Assembly (NCBI GenBank): GCA_019055375.1
Contig: JAHQIW010007390.1
Span: 124,001-188,000, forward strand
Length of the DNA stretch: 64,000 bases
Direction of reading: 5' to 3'
Source: Parelaphostrongylus tenuis
Lineage: Eukaryota; Nematoda; Chromadorea; Rhabditida; Metastrongylidae
Shown here one piece after another: positions 13,601-26,354 of this stretch (position 1 is its first letter; every line of letters begins with the position of its first letter). The notes beneath the pieces are model-generated. The model did no database searches. It had not been told where the DNA came from and saw only the letters and a program-made list of their open reading frames with translations. The position numbers and the translations under genes were made by a program.

Positions 13601-15420
13601 TTTGGCAGATGAGATTCCGCATTGTGACATCTACGATGTAACATATCGTTTTTTGTTGGTGAGAGTTGGAAAAATGGTGGAAATTTGCGTGATGAGCTTG
13701 ACAAATCAAAATTTACCAGATACTCTTGCGATTATAGACTTTTTGAAACCTCCAGGTGAATAATCAGTTCCTTCATAGGACATATCGAGAGCAATTTTCA
13801 TGTGTGCACGCCACATGATCAACCGTCAAATACCCTTAACTTAGTAATATTTGACACATTGCTACAAAATCTCGTAAAGAGAATGTGCTTTGTCTCAGCT
13901 GAATTTGTGTTAATGTTCTCCTCAGATATTTCTATAATTTTTGTCTGTCGTTGCTCAAGACTTGTTTAATCAGGCAAGACAGATGGCCAACATCCTGACC
14001 GGACTGTTTCTAAAGTGACAGACAAAGCCTCATTTATGGCTGCAGATTTGTGCTATCATAATAAAAAATTCAGATAGAGTAATTGTCAGGCGTCTTTTCA
14101 ATTCAAGCGAAGCATCATAACGATTTCTTTGGTCTATTCAAAGAAATTTCAAAATATTCAAGTGCCTTAGAGAGATTTCAGAATCAACAATAAAGCGATT
14201 TCAATATATGATGTTATGATATGATATTTTGAACGAACTTTACTTATGTAGATTAGGTTTTCATGATAAGAAATCTGTTTCAAGGCACTTTTATTCGAGG
14301 GAATGTTGTCAACATTCCATTTTAAATGGGCAAGCAAATGATTATTAGTTGATATGTCTACGCTAGGGTATAATGATCTTCATCGAAGACTGTTCATTCG
14401 CTCAAGAGGTGCCTATAAAACTTGTTATTTCATGGTCGTAATGCGTTTTTAACTGAAATCTACGTTTGTTATCATGTAATAAATACAAATGAACCTGTTC
14501 GGAAACGTTTGGAAGGTGGATGGCGAGACTAAAAAGTCACCAGCATCTTCTGCTTGGAACAGAACCAGTTCTGTATAGCGATGATGGTGGCTGCGGTGAA
14601 CGACCTCTACCCGAATTTAGGTCCGCCTTCACTCCACCCATCCACCTAATTCGGAATGAAATGCTTCTAGTTTTCGATGCTATAATGCTTTCAACATTAA
14701 GCTGACTCTAGGAAGCTGATCAAACAGCATTTAATCATCGCTGTTTTCATTCACATAGGACTGAGAAAAATCATCCTTAGAATTTAGGTATTTCGTTGCA
14801 TCACTCTGAGTTATGTTTGAATTCCCAGATCTCCCCTCATTTGAGGGATCTCCATTAGGTTTTTTTCTAACTTACGATTAATCAGTAAATCTATACCAAA
14901 GCCGATCATCTATTTGCCCTCTGCAGGTGTATTGAGTCAATGGGCTCGTCGTAATATTGGGTATGGAATAAGCGATCGTTTACGTATAGGCGTAGTCATG
15001 CTTGTGCACAAATGCATGAATGTCTTGAGTGAATTGAATGTGTAGATTGTATTCTGCAAGCTCGTAGCATGGAAAGTAGAAAGTAGGCAGCAAGCTGTTC
15101 GAGAGGGATTGTGGAAGTGAATCCGACATCTTAAACTGAGAGTATAAGTGACATCATAGGCACCTTGGCGAGTTAGTAAGCTTTTGGGCAGGTGTTAATG
15201 GTAGTAGAGGTAATGATGAAGAGATTTACTTTTGAATGCGCTATATGCCATTTTTTATCCGTGGATTTTGTCATTTGTACTTGCAACAAAGCAGATACTA
15301 CTTTGATGGATCAGCAGCAGTTTATTTGCAGACAAATGCGAAAGTTGGTTATCATTATCAAAGTTACTTTGAATAGCTTAGAGAATGTAGAGTTCAACCG
15401 GAAACACAAAGTCACGTAAC
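1601..15420. other. long intergenic stretch without supported genes
   Basis: About 13.8 kb of AT-rich DNA. I saw only short ORFs lacking credible splice sites, homology or compositional coding signal. A possible tRNA-promoter-like string lies at 8708-8726 (ACAGCGGTAGCGCG), but no B box at the right spacing follows. No tandem array, long inverted repeat or transposon end was recognised. Confidence 0.45.
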
Positions 15421-15423
15421 CAG

Positions 15424-15708
15424 GCACGTGGGTAGAGATACCCTGCAAGACTCATGTGGTCTTTGGTTAGATGCCACGTCTCAAGCTCAACAAGTTTTTA
15501 TTTCCCTTCGAAGGCCGGCAAATTGCTACCAGACTTACCGGAAGTGATAACTCCACTAATCTGAAACATGAAACTACAGGGTATTGCTAGCCATCATAAA
15601 GTCCAGATATGCATACGATCACCTCTAACGTTACATTCTTAAATCATTACGATGAAGCTAAATGTTTGGTGCTTCGATCACGATTTGATAAACACCGAAA
15701 GCATTGAC
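15424..15708 (+). repeat. tRNA-derived SINE, diverged copy
   Basis: Old copy of the SINE seen best at 28684-28988. It retains the middle block (ACCAGACTTACCGGAAG), the AGTCCAGATATGCAT...GATCACCTCTAACG block and the ACACCGAAAGC near the tail. The tRNA-like head is degraded. Confidence 0.6.
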
Positions 15709-15974
15709 CTTTGTTCTGTTATTGGTGACTAAAATGGCACAAACTTTCAAAATCAATAGTAAAAACATCTTGCACTATTGTTTCTCCTCGAAAGTCCTTC
15801 ATCGTAATGGTTTGTTTTCAGACAAACTTCAGGTAAACAATTCCCATTGCTGCGAGTTTTAGTAACCTTTCCTTCTTCATAAATCACATTCTTATCTTGT
15901 CTAAGCCAAATACGAAAACGTTGATTGATTATTAGCTTATTTCATTGGAGCAAGTTCAACTTTAGCAATATATT

Positions 15975-16250
15975 ATGATTTTTTACCATCTTGTAGTAAT
16001 AATCGTATATCTCACGACTCCAAAAATGTCTTGGGCATATAACTCTTTCTTCCTAAGTCCTTATTCTGCTGATATGATTCGAAGGGTGCATCATACCGTC
16101 CACTTAGTGAATCTTTTTTCAACAGATGTTGAAAGCACCATCGACGTTGAAATGGATTCAAGGGACTACTCTGACACTTTTTCTTCAATCTTCGAGTGTT
16201 ATCACCCAGTAAAGCTACCTTTTCTATCTTACAGCATCGTGTCATTGTAA
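15975..16250 (+). CDS. unrecognised ORF, possibly a terminal exon
   Basis: A 91-codon ATG frame ends at TAA 16248-16250. Its second half is acidic (DVESTIDVEMDSRDYSDTF) and is preceded by a good 3' splice signal (CTTTTTTCAACAG). If real, this half could be a last exon rather than the whole ORF being a gene. No domain is recognised, and nothing upstream connects to it. Chance remains the more likely explanation. Confidence 0.18.
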   Translation: MIFYHLVVIIVYLTTPKMSWAYNSFFLSPYSADMIRRVHHTVHLVNLFSTDVESTIDVEMDSRDYSDTFSSIFECYHPVKLPFLSYSIVSL

Positions 16251-16538
16251 TATGAACTGTTCAAAAAAATTGAAAGTAACCCACATTATTAATGGTAGTC
16301 AGAGTTCATTTGTCTATCCATAGTGACTATTCATATGTATCGTTAACTTCATTGTCGATGTTCATTGTGGATGCTAATAGTTGATCAACTCTATAGATAA
16401 ACTCTCACTACATTTTTTTCCTTTTTGGAATATTTTCACCACACTTTGAGTGGTTTCTTCACTAAAAAACACTTAAGGAGTCGTAAAGCCGCCTACGTCG
16501 CTTCACGGAAGCAGTAAAAATGTATGTACGGTGCCCTT

Positions 16539-16541
<3 letters not shown>

Positions 16542-16590
<49 letters not shown>
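16542..16590. repeat. (TA)n microsatellite
   Basis: Nearly pure TA dinucleotide run of about 49 bases, the first of several in the 16.5-17.1 kb block. Confidence 0.9.
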
Positions 16591-16592
<2 letters not shown>

Positions 16593-16650
16593 CGTTGTTT
16601 ACTTTATGCCACTTATGCATTATCATTTATTATGCTAAATATATAGATGT

Positions 16651-16663
16651 GCGTGTATATATG

Positions 16664-16728
<65 letters not shown>
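16651..16728. repeat. (TA)n microsatellite
   Basis: A TGTATATATGTATATA lead-in is followed by a near-pure TA run that abuts the SINE starting at about 16745. Confidence 0.9.
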
Positions 16729-16744
16729 TACACGTATGTTATAT

Positions 16745-17014
16745 ATAAAGCTCCAATGCTCTCGGCGTTGATCAGTTCTCTGGTGGATGCGCTATAGAAT
16801 CGTTTTCAAAGTTATTGAATGGATATTTGGCCTTTACAATGACTCGTGGCAGCTTACCAATTTATTAAGTCACTGCTCTTATCCTGCTAGACAGAGTCTG
16901 GTACCAATTCATCGTCCCCGCAGGAGTAGAAACCACGGTGAACTTTGAGCGCGGGATCGAACCATCGACCACGTCTGCGACGCACAGATCTCTAACCACT
17001 GCCCATACACTATG
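16745..17014 (-). repeat. tRNA-derived SINE, nearly complete
   Basis: Minus-strand copy. The tail (ATAAAGCTC...CTCTCGGCGTTGATCA) is on the left. The tRNA-like head is on the right, with the B box complement GGGATCGAACCATCGACC and the A box region complement CTAACCACTGCCC. TA microsatellites lie on both sides. Confidence 0.8.
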
Positions 17015-17016
17015 TT

Positions 17017-17103
17017 ATGTATATATATATATATATATATATACATATATATATACATACACATATATGCATACATGTTTATATATATATATATATATAT
17101 ATA
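17017..17103. repeat. (TA)n / (ATAC)n microsatellite
   Basis: A TA run interrupted by ACATACACATATATGCATACATG, lying directly against the head of the SINE at 16745-17014. Confidence 0.9.
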
Positions 17104-18003
17104 AAACATAATGTATGGGTTTCCTGTAGCAGCAAGTTTTCGTCAGTAATATACTTCCATGAATCATATTATGGGCCAGCCTTCTTCACTGTGTCAAGTT
17201 TTAGTCCGATATTCATATATCTTATTTCGGGCTTTGCTTCCGTTAGTGCTGTTGTGATTCATTGTGACATTTGTTTTGTGAACAATATTAAAGAGGTGTG
17301 GACTAGAGTAATAGATTGTTCGTTGCAGCATTGCAATTTAGCTTGGATGTCTTGCAAATCATGCCTATATCCATCCACTGCAATGAGCTCAGTGAATTGT
17401 GGGCTTCTGCTGTCCAGAAAAAATGCCTCCAATTACTACTTTTCTCCTCAGTGTAACTCTGCCCACGTGGCTCGTGTGATTTATTATCTTATTGTGTCGA
17501 TCAACTGAGTTGTCACTCCTACGCATCACTTCGTCACTCATTAGACTTTATCAGTGCTTAGCCTATCTGAAAATCTGAATTTTCATTCTATCACGCTTGC
17601 ATCTGACTTCGTCTAGGTTACAATATTTATCTAAACAGTAATCAGATAATGAGCCAACATATGTTTGTAGACAGTACAACGATTGGCCTCGGTTATCAGG
17701 CCCGCTCTGTTGTCGTGCATACACAGCATATGCTGCTTGTTTTGCCTCTGAATAAATCTGGTTACGAAGGAAATGGAGAGTAAGATGGGAGGGGGGCTAG
17801 AGCATGACTAAGGTTTACGGCGAGGACGTGAACTTGTTCCACTCGTGGAACCAACCGTGCATTGTTCACAACCGAATCGTCACAAAAATTTCTGTAAAAC
17901 ATTGCACTGCTGCAGTTAATCAATCATTCGTGGCTGTCATCATCACCTGCGATGCTTTTAGAGGTCAGATAGCTTTTGTTGTTCAAGTTATACAGATATG
18001 GGA

Positions 18004-18092
18004 ATAGTTAGTAATAATAGCAATCAAGTAATAGTAGTAGTAATAGTAATAATGATAACAGTAATAATAATAACAGCGATAACATAATAAGA

Positions 18093-18131
<39 letters not shown>

Positions 18132-18170
18132 GTAAGATTAATAATATTAATACTAAATGCATTACAGTGA
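18004..18170. repeat. (TAA)n-type trinucleotide-rich tract
   Basis: Degenerate TAA/TAG/ATA repeats become a pure TAA run near 18091-18129. Weaker TAATA-rich sequence continues to about 18370. Confidence 0.85.
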
Positions 18171-18370
18171 TAGTTAATTAATGCTAGTGGCCAGTACTAA
18201 TAGTTAGTAATATTTGACATTATACCATGACACAGTACGATAATGTTGCAAGAAGAATACAGTAGTAATATAGTAATGAATTAATACATATCAATATAAG
18301 AGTAATATAACGATATAATATTATTGTCAATTAAGTTTTGATAACAATAGTAATACTACCAATGATATTA

Positions 18371-20010
18371 CCACTTTGCTTAAGACTAACATTTTCTGTT
18401 ACTGTTTTCAAACTTTTTACTTCTTCTTTACCTATGGAAGTAGCGTTTACTGAGAGTTGACACTAGCACCATGTGATGTTAACTTTTATCCAGTGTAAAT
18501 TAATTATGTGTTGCATGTTAATTATGTATACTCACGTCAGAGCCACAATTCTCCTTTGTTAAGTGATTTTATCTCATCACTTTTGTTTTGAAGAGTTGAG
18601 TTACCTTATAATTAACATAATTCTTCTATGTGAATTTTTCCGCGTTTTTCTTGATATGTCATTCCATTATTCCGTTATCAATTCTATGTGTACTTGATAT
18701 AATGTTTTTCATAGCTATTGACTTTATGTGACTTTTCGATTGTCATGTTGTTCGTTCAGTATGTTCGTTCTTAGGAAAGAAAAAAAGCTTCCCTTCATTG
18801 AACTGAGTTTCAGATTATACCGCCTTTTTTCTAGTACAAAGAATGTTTTCAAAGCTGTTATTCAAATGTGTTGTAAAACAGGATATGGTTATGATGACGC
18901 AAAAGTTATGGCAATTATTCAGATTCCGAATGCTTCTAAATGTTAGTTATCGAAAGATCCAAGCTTTCCCAATCGTTTGAACAGCCACTTGGAAATGTGA
19001 TATTGATAAATCGCAATCAATTAGATGATTAAATATGTGTGATAACACACCGCAGCCTCTTCCATATAAGTAGTTTAGCGACCCTGAGATAGACGAAATC
19101 ACCGTAACGTTAGCCATGTTTTTTTGACGAAAATACCAACCTCATGCAGGCTTTATACTACAATGGATAATGTGACATTAGTTTTGTTAAAGTGCGTTGA
19201 TGATAATGTTAGGTGGTGCTTACGTCTTGATTTTTCTATGTGATGGAGAAGACAACTGCCTTACTTTCCCTTACTGTTTCACATGGATGTTGATGAAATG
19301 TTTTTGAACCTTCAGTTACGACGCTGGGCAAACCAAAGCAAATTCATCCATTATGATGACTCATACTAAAGCACGATTTGAATTCACTAGAACGAAGGCT
19401 GTTAAAAGTACACTTTTTTCGAACGACTTTTGGCTTACTTCATAGGTCTTAGTCACCACTTGCAGGTGCTCAGTTTTCTTAGCCTGATGGATGTCGCTCA
19501 TTTGTGACTAACAAATGAAAACACTTTAGCCGATATTTTAAATGTGGCACTGTTTTTCTATAGATGATAATGAATTTTCGTTATTGATTACTACTGTAGT
19601 ATATAGCCTACCTAACAACATGGCAGGCTTTCAAGAAGGACTTTGCCACTAGGGCGTTGGAAACCGTTAGTTTTCGTGGGTGAAAAATTTTAAAAATAGA
19701 TTAGGAGTTTTGACACAATCACTAAATTCATAAACATCACCAAACGTTCGAATACATCAATGCATATTTTTGCGTGGAACTATCGATTGTTGAACCGCTT
19801 TTACATTCGAAATACGAAAATTTAAACAAATGACGATGTTCGGGCTTCAGAAACTCAAAATTTCATCGTGATGGAATAAGAAGAACTTCTTGACAAAATC
19901 TGTGATATTTTGTCTTTTTTATTCATTTTAGATCAATATGTGATCTTATATTTGTGTAAAGGGCACAGATTTAAGAATGATGGAGGAGAAGAAAAGATTT
20001 TGCAAACTTG
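18371..20010. other. intergenic, nothing recognised
   Basis: AT-rich DNA with only chance ORFs (for example 18728-18946). Confidence 0.45.
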
Positions 20011-20020
20011 CAAGTTGGCC

Positions 20021-20195
20021 AGGAGGGTGGCGCAGTGCTAGTGATGCCGTTCGTGACGAACACGATGTTGCTTTGACTCCACCTGGGCTCACAAAACTTT
20101 TCATCCATCCGGAATTGGGGAAATGGTATCGGACGTGTATATTGGTGGCATTAGCCCTGCTAACTCAGTGCTCCAGGAAGACGACTCGACCAACG
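20021..20195 (+). repeat. tRNA-derived SINE, 5' part only
   Basis: The head has GGTGGCGCAGTGCTAG (A box) and GGGCTCACAAAACTTTTCATCCATCCGG, followed by TAACTCAGTGCTCCAGGAAG. The usual B box is degraded (GCTTTGACTCC), and the 3' half and tail are missing. Confidence 0.65.
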
Positions 20196-20489
20196 CTAAA
20201 TAACATCCGTGGAGAAAGAGGAAAATCATTGAGCAACAAATGAACTCACGTACAATAGTAATTTTAAGACCATAAGAAACAATGGGTGGGGGAACCAATC
20301 TAATGCAAGAGGTGCTGGGTTCCGTTCAGTATAGTGAGAATGGATCGTATGAAAATAATATAAACATAGTAATGTATTTCAGAGGCGTTAATGAAAGAAG
20401 GACCTTCCATATATAGCAAGTTACCACGTCACGGCGTGTATTTATTACTCATATCATCGGATGTGGCATCCAAAAGCACTGTGACATTT

Positions 20490-20860
20490 TGTGGCAAACC
20501 GTTCTGGCGACACTGAGAGACATCGCGTGGTGCCAGCTCGTTCATCCTAACTCATTGTGAAATTTTCGAGTCCGTACTGTACTGGACGGCGTTTCATGGT
20601 TCCCGCTCGTTCATCCTGACTTATTGTGAATTTCTCGAGAACACACTGCTGTGACGAACAGCGTCACATGGTGTCTGCTCGTTTATCTCAACTCATTGTG
20701 AAACTCTCGAGACCGCTCCGTTGTGACGAGCGATGAAACCGGGTGACATCGCATCGTACCAGCTCGTTCATTCCGACTCATTGAGAAATTCTCGAGGCCA
20801 TACCGTTGTGACGAACAGTGACACCGAGCGACGTCCCATGGTGTCAGCTCCACCATTGTT
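20490..20860. repeat. minisatellite, units of 70-85 bp
   Basis: Successive units begin at about 20525, 20595, 20667, 20752 and 20837 with CATGGTGTCAGCTCGTTCAT-like sequence. Each continues ACTCATTGTGAAATTCTCGAG and then CCGTTGTGACGAACAG. A partial unit tail lies at 20490-20524. Units differ by about 10-25 percent, and the spacing grows from about 70 to 85 bp across the array. Confidence 0.8.
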
Positions 20861-23480
20861 GTTGTTTGTGTGGTCGCTGGGAGATGTTGTGTTTGCTGTG
20901 CCATCCGTCCCAGTGTGCGCGGTGGTGCGTTCGAAGATCACCTGCGTTGATAAAGAGCTGCGTTGTCCTGGAACTTCACAATCGTCTGTGACAGGTTCCT
21001 GCTATCTGCTCTTCCTGTCGCATGCAATCACCACTGGGCTACGGTAACGTAGTCGGTGATTACCTGATTACCTTACTCTGTCGTAAAATTTGATGATAAT
21101 GTTTATATCGCGCAATGAAGAATTTTTATCCTAATGGTAGTTTACTTTGATCCTTACTCCAATTTGTTGCAATACAATACATTTATTTTTTCCATGTAGT
21201 GCAATACGGCTAGTGTTCGTACCTTCGTGCGCTAACATTCTTAGAAAAAGGAAGCCATTTGTGGCGCTTTCTAACGACAACAGTTAATAAAATGTTTTTT
21301 TAGCATAGACTAACCATCATTCTTTGTATACGTGATTTCATCTTCACTTGGTTGTTACATATTTAGATTTGATTTGTTTGGAGCAACCTGGGAGCGACTC
21401 AATAATTTTGATATTGTCCATCACGTCAGCCGAATGCTAAGTTAATGTATGACAACCATATGCATTATTTTCCCAGTATGCAGTTTAAAAATCGTTAAAA
21501 ATTGCAAATTCGTTGGATTTCCTCAAAGATGTAAGTTTTATTGCAATGAGGACACTTAGTTTTTCGATAAAGACCAATAATTCGTGACAGAGAAAGCAAT
21601 TCAGAGCTGAGAACTCGGTAGAGTGGAAAAGAGGCCTTATCTTGTCGTCATGATTGTTTTTTGTATTAATTTATCTGTTATGTTGATTATACGAGTGCAG
21701 GGTTCTGTGCAGTGGGTAGTGATGTACGCTATCAGGAAAGAAGGGTTCGCATTTCTACAACGTTCTACCGCATGTCCATGTGGACGGCTTATCTCGGCTA
21801 TCACCACATTCACAAGAAGAATTGTCTCGACCAGCATTCTACAGCATCTATAAAGACGAGCAAATCCTCATGCAGTAGCCGAAATAGCTTGTGAACAATT
21901 CGAAGACCTTTGTGGAGGATGAATGCGAGGAAACGAGTGGAATGCAACAAGTGTTGGTATTCACACAATATTTGCGACAACGGCAGTGAAAAGTGCTGAT
22001 TAAAAGGACTTGCATTTACCTGGATTTTCGAAACAGAAAGCAAAAAATTAGCAATTTTGAATATAAAAGGATTAGATACCATCATTACGGGCGCGTCACA
22101 CTAACGAGTCTTGTTTCACGGGATACTGCTTGTTCAGTCTCTTTATTATTCATGAAAGTAGGTGCGTTACAGTAATTTTTAGTTCAAAAATCAAATTCTC
22201 TCCGAACTGTGTTCTGTATAAAGTCGAAAAACAAAACATTTTCGGCCAACTGATATTACTTATTGATCAATGTTATCAGTGGATTAATAGCATCAACTTT
22301 GCTACACTTTGTGGGCTCTATGAACTTTATGGAAACAGTACGCTACAGCAATATACATGCAAAATTTTCGCATTTTATTTGATATTTGATATTGATAATT
22401 ATTATAATGTATAATATATTAATAATAAAGTAATATTTGAAGTTACAATAGTAAGATAATGGAGAAGCACTAGTACTTTTATGGTGTAAATAGAATCTGT
22501 CAAATCTGAGGATAATCAAATCAAAGTCCTGTTTATCTTTTGAGAATATAACATGTAATATTGAAATGAGTCCCATCTTCTACGAAAGACCAGTATTGAG
22601 ATGAGTTATCTCCATAAGTCGCTGCGGAAACCAATTTCATGTTGCTACTTTGCAAAGCTTATATTTACGAAATAAAAACACCTGAGATAAATCAGTATCT
22701 TTGACTCTATCTCTCAATCGCCTTATGATGTAGACTCAAGCACATAATAGAGAATTCTTCATTGTTGTAGGTATATTGCGATTTTACGTATAGCTGCTGT
22801 AGAACTTATTAGGGTCAACATAGGGCTTAAGATTGGACTGCCGAGCGGCTGATTGTAGTTTTCGCGCCAATCAGAGTTTCTTTGAATTTGTGCGTTTTGA
22901 AAAAATGTTATATTTCTTGTGTAACGGAATTTGAAGTTAGTTCACTAGAACTCCAATCCTTAATCTTTAATGTGATTGAAGAAGAACGAAGAAAACTGGA
23001 AAAGCATTGGAAAGCATTAGCACAGCTAGTTCCATGTCATTCATCTCGTTCTCTTAAACTTTGTTGTTTATCCAGTGTTAAAGCTTCCCTATCTTCTTAT
23101 AGATTGTTGCAAGAAGCTTAGCTATTAGTGACGTCGTCGCTCAGATAGTCATGTTGTCACTAAGATGGCCATCGTATACATTCGCACGACATTACAGAAT
23201 TCTATTGATTATAATTTTTTACATTTGTGTCTAGCAATTATTTACTTATTTCTTCATCTTACGCGACATGTTATCACAATTTGCAGTGCAAATCTCAGCA
23301 ATTCTCGAATGCACTTTGCCTCCTCGCATTTGTCTTCCGTTATTTAAGTATTTCGCCCTTGATCGCTGCTTGACTATTTCTTCTTCCTTATAACCTTGTA
23401 GAATGCTCGTATAGTCAAATGTCCTTGCAATCTTCGCGGTTTCCGAGATAAGGCGTTTGTTTATTGATTACAAGAAAATG
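20861..23480. other. intergenic, nothing recognised
   Basis: Several ORFs of 60-100 codons overlap on both strands, which is the expected pattern for chance ORFs. The frame ending at 23121 contains a charged helix-like stretch (EEERRKLEKHWKALAQ), but I could not find a convincing splice acceptor for it. Confidence 0.4.
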
Positions 23481-23489
23481 TTAGTGGAA

Positions 23490-23571
23490 GGAGGGAGATC
23501 AAACCAACACATCCCTTATCACCTCGTTTTCTGATGCCCTGACTACCAACCACTGCGCTACCACGCCTCCC
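23490..23571 (-). repeat. tRNA-like head, SINE fragment or tRNA pseudogene
   Basis: On the minus strand GCGTGGTAGCGCAGTGGTTGG matches a pol III A box, and 40-50 bases later GGTTTGATCTCC resembles a B box. The T and acceptor stems do not pair well, and the usual SINE body does not follow clearly. Confidence 0.45.
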
Positions 23572-24784
23572 ATGCCTGTCTCTATATCACTTCAAAATAG
23601 GGTCACCCATATAAGATCACAGATTTCTTCTTGCCTTATAAAAAATCACTGTACACTTACTTGAGAGACCAATAATTATTGTAGCTAGGGAGGTCGCTGC
23701 GTTGAAATTTCTCTGAGTAGGTTTTGATCACGAAGCATCTAAGTGTATTAGCTTCGTTTAATTTCTTCAAGAAGGACTTGTGGGGATACATAAGAAAAGT
23801 TGTGTAAAAGTGATTGGCCGTACTGTTGAGAATTTAAAATCACCGATTTCACTCCCTTCATGGTGAAGAGTTTTGTTTGCTGTAAAGCTTTAGCTAACGT
23901 ATGAGAAGAAAAGTGATGCGTTTAGCTTTAGTGCTTATATGGCAAATTGTTGTACCTTGTAAAAAAAGTAATCATATTGTTACGACCCCGTAATCAGAGT
24001 GCCTATGGGAAACCGCATTTGTTTTTCTGTTTGAAGGAAGCCTACATTAGAACACCTATAATATATCTCTCTACTTGTTCAGCCTCTAGCGGTGGTATAA
24101 ATTTTCAACTATAACATTATCTCCTGAATGGCTTTACATCTGATACAGAGCCAGATTTTCTGTTACTAGGCTTCTTTCTCTTTTGACCTCCATTCTTCCG
24201 ATTAATTTAGAGAATACTTCGATTTTTCTCGGAAAGTAGTAGTAATGTTGTCAACTAAATATGAGCATGTTACTCATCTATTTTTCTCTCTTAGGTCAGA
24301 ACAAAAGAAAAGCTTGGCAAATGGCAGATGTTTTCATGGTTTCGGCATACCGTGTTCTCATAGAAAACATGCTGTGTCACAACAGTGCTTTTTTGTTGAT
24401 GTTGACAAGTGACAAGACACGTGCAATGCTGTGTAAACGAGAGAAGTGTCTGCTTGTCATTCCTTGTCACCACTGTTCGTTCCGATTCTGTTCACAAGCT
24501 GTTCGTAATCTTTGCAGATCCATGGTCATTCGGATGAAGTTCTATATCAGCTAAAGTTATAACCATCTTAATCAATTGATATATACCTATTAATAGTCGT
24601 AATAATACAGGCATACAGTACGGCATTAACTCGAGGTCAAGCTTTTACATAATCTTTTTTTACGAGTTCTTGAGAGCAGTATGTGCCTTTACATTCAGAT
24701 AAAGCTTTGCCTCTACCACCTTTTCTATCTCGTATACGGCTTGAGTTAACAGTTGTAATTATCAATAAGTCATTTTACTTGGTA

Positions 24785-25141
24785 TTAGCTTGGTGTAAAA
24801 GTAATTGCAATTATAGACGGTGCTGAAACGCAACTACTTTTGTAATATGCTTCAGTGACGAGAATGGTAGAATGGTCGACGTTAACTTCTTTTACAACAT
24901 CTCGTGTAGCCTTCAGAGGATTAGCTTCGATGATGCTTTTCCATCACTTCTGATGAGGTTGTGCTAAAGTACTTGCGATTTATGCATTTTTGAAATGCAT
25001 GTCCTTAATTAAAGATCCTGAATACTGCGCTGTACGCTCGTTAGTTTTCGGCCAAATGCGTTGTTGATGTTGCGAGTTGTTTTGCCGCTTTACGATCCAT
25101 TTTGAACCGACGGTCAGGAACCGCAATTACTTCTGCACTAA
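24785..25141 (-). mobile_element. mariner-family fossil with ITRs and transposase HTH fragment
   Basis: The ends are inverted repeats. The left end reads TTAGCTTGGTGTAAAAGTAA. The right end, on the minus strand, reads TTAGTGCAGAAGTAATTGCG. Both match the TTAGGTTGGTGCAAAAGTAA class of mariner termini. On the minus strand, bases 24928-24849 encode EANPLKATRDVVKEVN followed by VDHSTIL, the pattern of the second helix-turn-helix of mariner transposases. Upstream in another frame ERTAQ recalls the linker region. Stops and frameshifts break the reading frame, and the catalytic DD(D/E) region is absent, so this is a dead, internally deleted copy. Confidence 0.7.
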
Positions 25142-25149
25142 TCAGACAT

Positions 25150-26340
25150 CCTTTCCATTGTCTAAAATAAATATAGAATAAAGGGCTAACCATACGTCAC
25201 TGGCAATAAAACCTAGAGCGAGAAATGAGCATTAAAAATGACATCTAAGCGATCATATAACAGAATATTTCCTATTATTAAACACTTCAATTTCTTTTCC
25301 ACTAATCCAAAAAATTGCAGTCTTCTCTAGGATACGGGTTTCAGTATCGTGAGCGATTCTATGTTTTCCTGTCGGATTTCACTTGGCTTGGAAAATGTTC
25401 TAGCTTGTTTTTGTTCACGGTGCACATTCCTCTTAATTGATGGGAAAACTATTGTTGAAATGTCTTGTTGAGAAACAGGCACTTAGCAATAACTAATAGT
25501 ATGTGCTTAGCTTGAAGTTTGTTGACTGTTCAAGATAGCATGATGTTATCAGCAATTTCGTGATGAACTTTTTCATGCGTTGTCAGCTAGAATTAGTGAC
25601 AAAGCGGTGTGAATAGTGAAGGAACGGCTGGTAGCCGTAATGAGTTCTGCACGTTTGTAAAAATTACTACGACCTTCGAAGCAAGCCAATCAATGTGTTC
25701 ACGAGCACTCCTGTCTATGTCCACTAATGGAAGAACGGAGAGAGGCAACAGTAATTGGGGCATTGATCCATAATTACGGAGGTGTTCCGACGTTAGTGAG
25801 TTGAGTAGGGAAATCCAGTGGGTCTGTCTGTCTGCATGATATGGCCTTGATATTTCTCATATGGGTATCCCTGAGATCGTAAAGCAAAATATGGCCGTTG
25901 TTTTGTTCGTGTCTTATCGGCCCGGGTGTGCCACATGAATTGAAATTGTGGAGCTGATAAACGGTTTCGCTGATGGATTGGTGGTGCATTGTGGCGAACG
26001 TGACACCGAGCCTATCTCATCGTTAACATACGTTGTTTAGCATCGGTACTCTGAACATTTAATCGTTGCGTCGACGTGACATTCAATACTACCCAGTAAC
26101 TCTATCCGATTGTCTAGTTATACTCATGTCTCCACTAAACGTGTTAGTGTAACTCGTCTCAGTTTTTCGGTGAGAGAAAACGGTGCACATGTCAGTGCGT
26201 TGGAGATGTAGTTACAGACCAATGTGAAGGTTATTTCATGTCATCATAATATCACTGTTCCGAAGTGATCGTCGAGTGACTTCGGCATATCTTTGAACTG
26301 CGTGGGTTTTTTTTATCCCAAGTTTGGTTTTCTACAATTT
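25150..26340. other. intergenic, nothing recognised
   Basis: No supported coding, RNA or repeat feature was seen. Confidence 0.4.
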
Positions 26341-26354
26341 ATCTTATTCTTCAG

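Noticed and set aside
16909..17508. ORFs with MYIYIYIYIYI-type repeats on both strands
   Set aside because: These are translations of the TA microsatellite and the SINE head, not genes.
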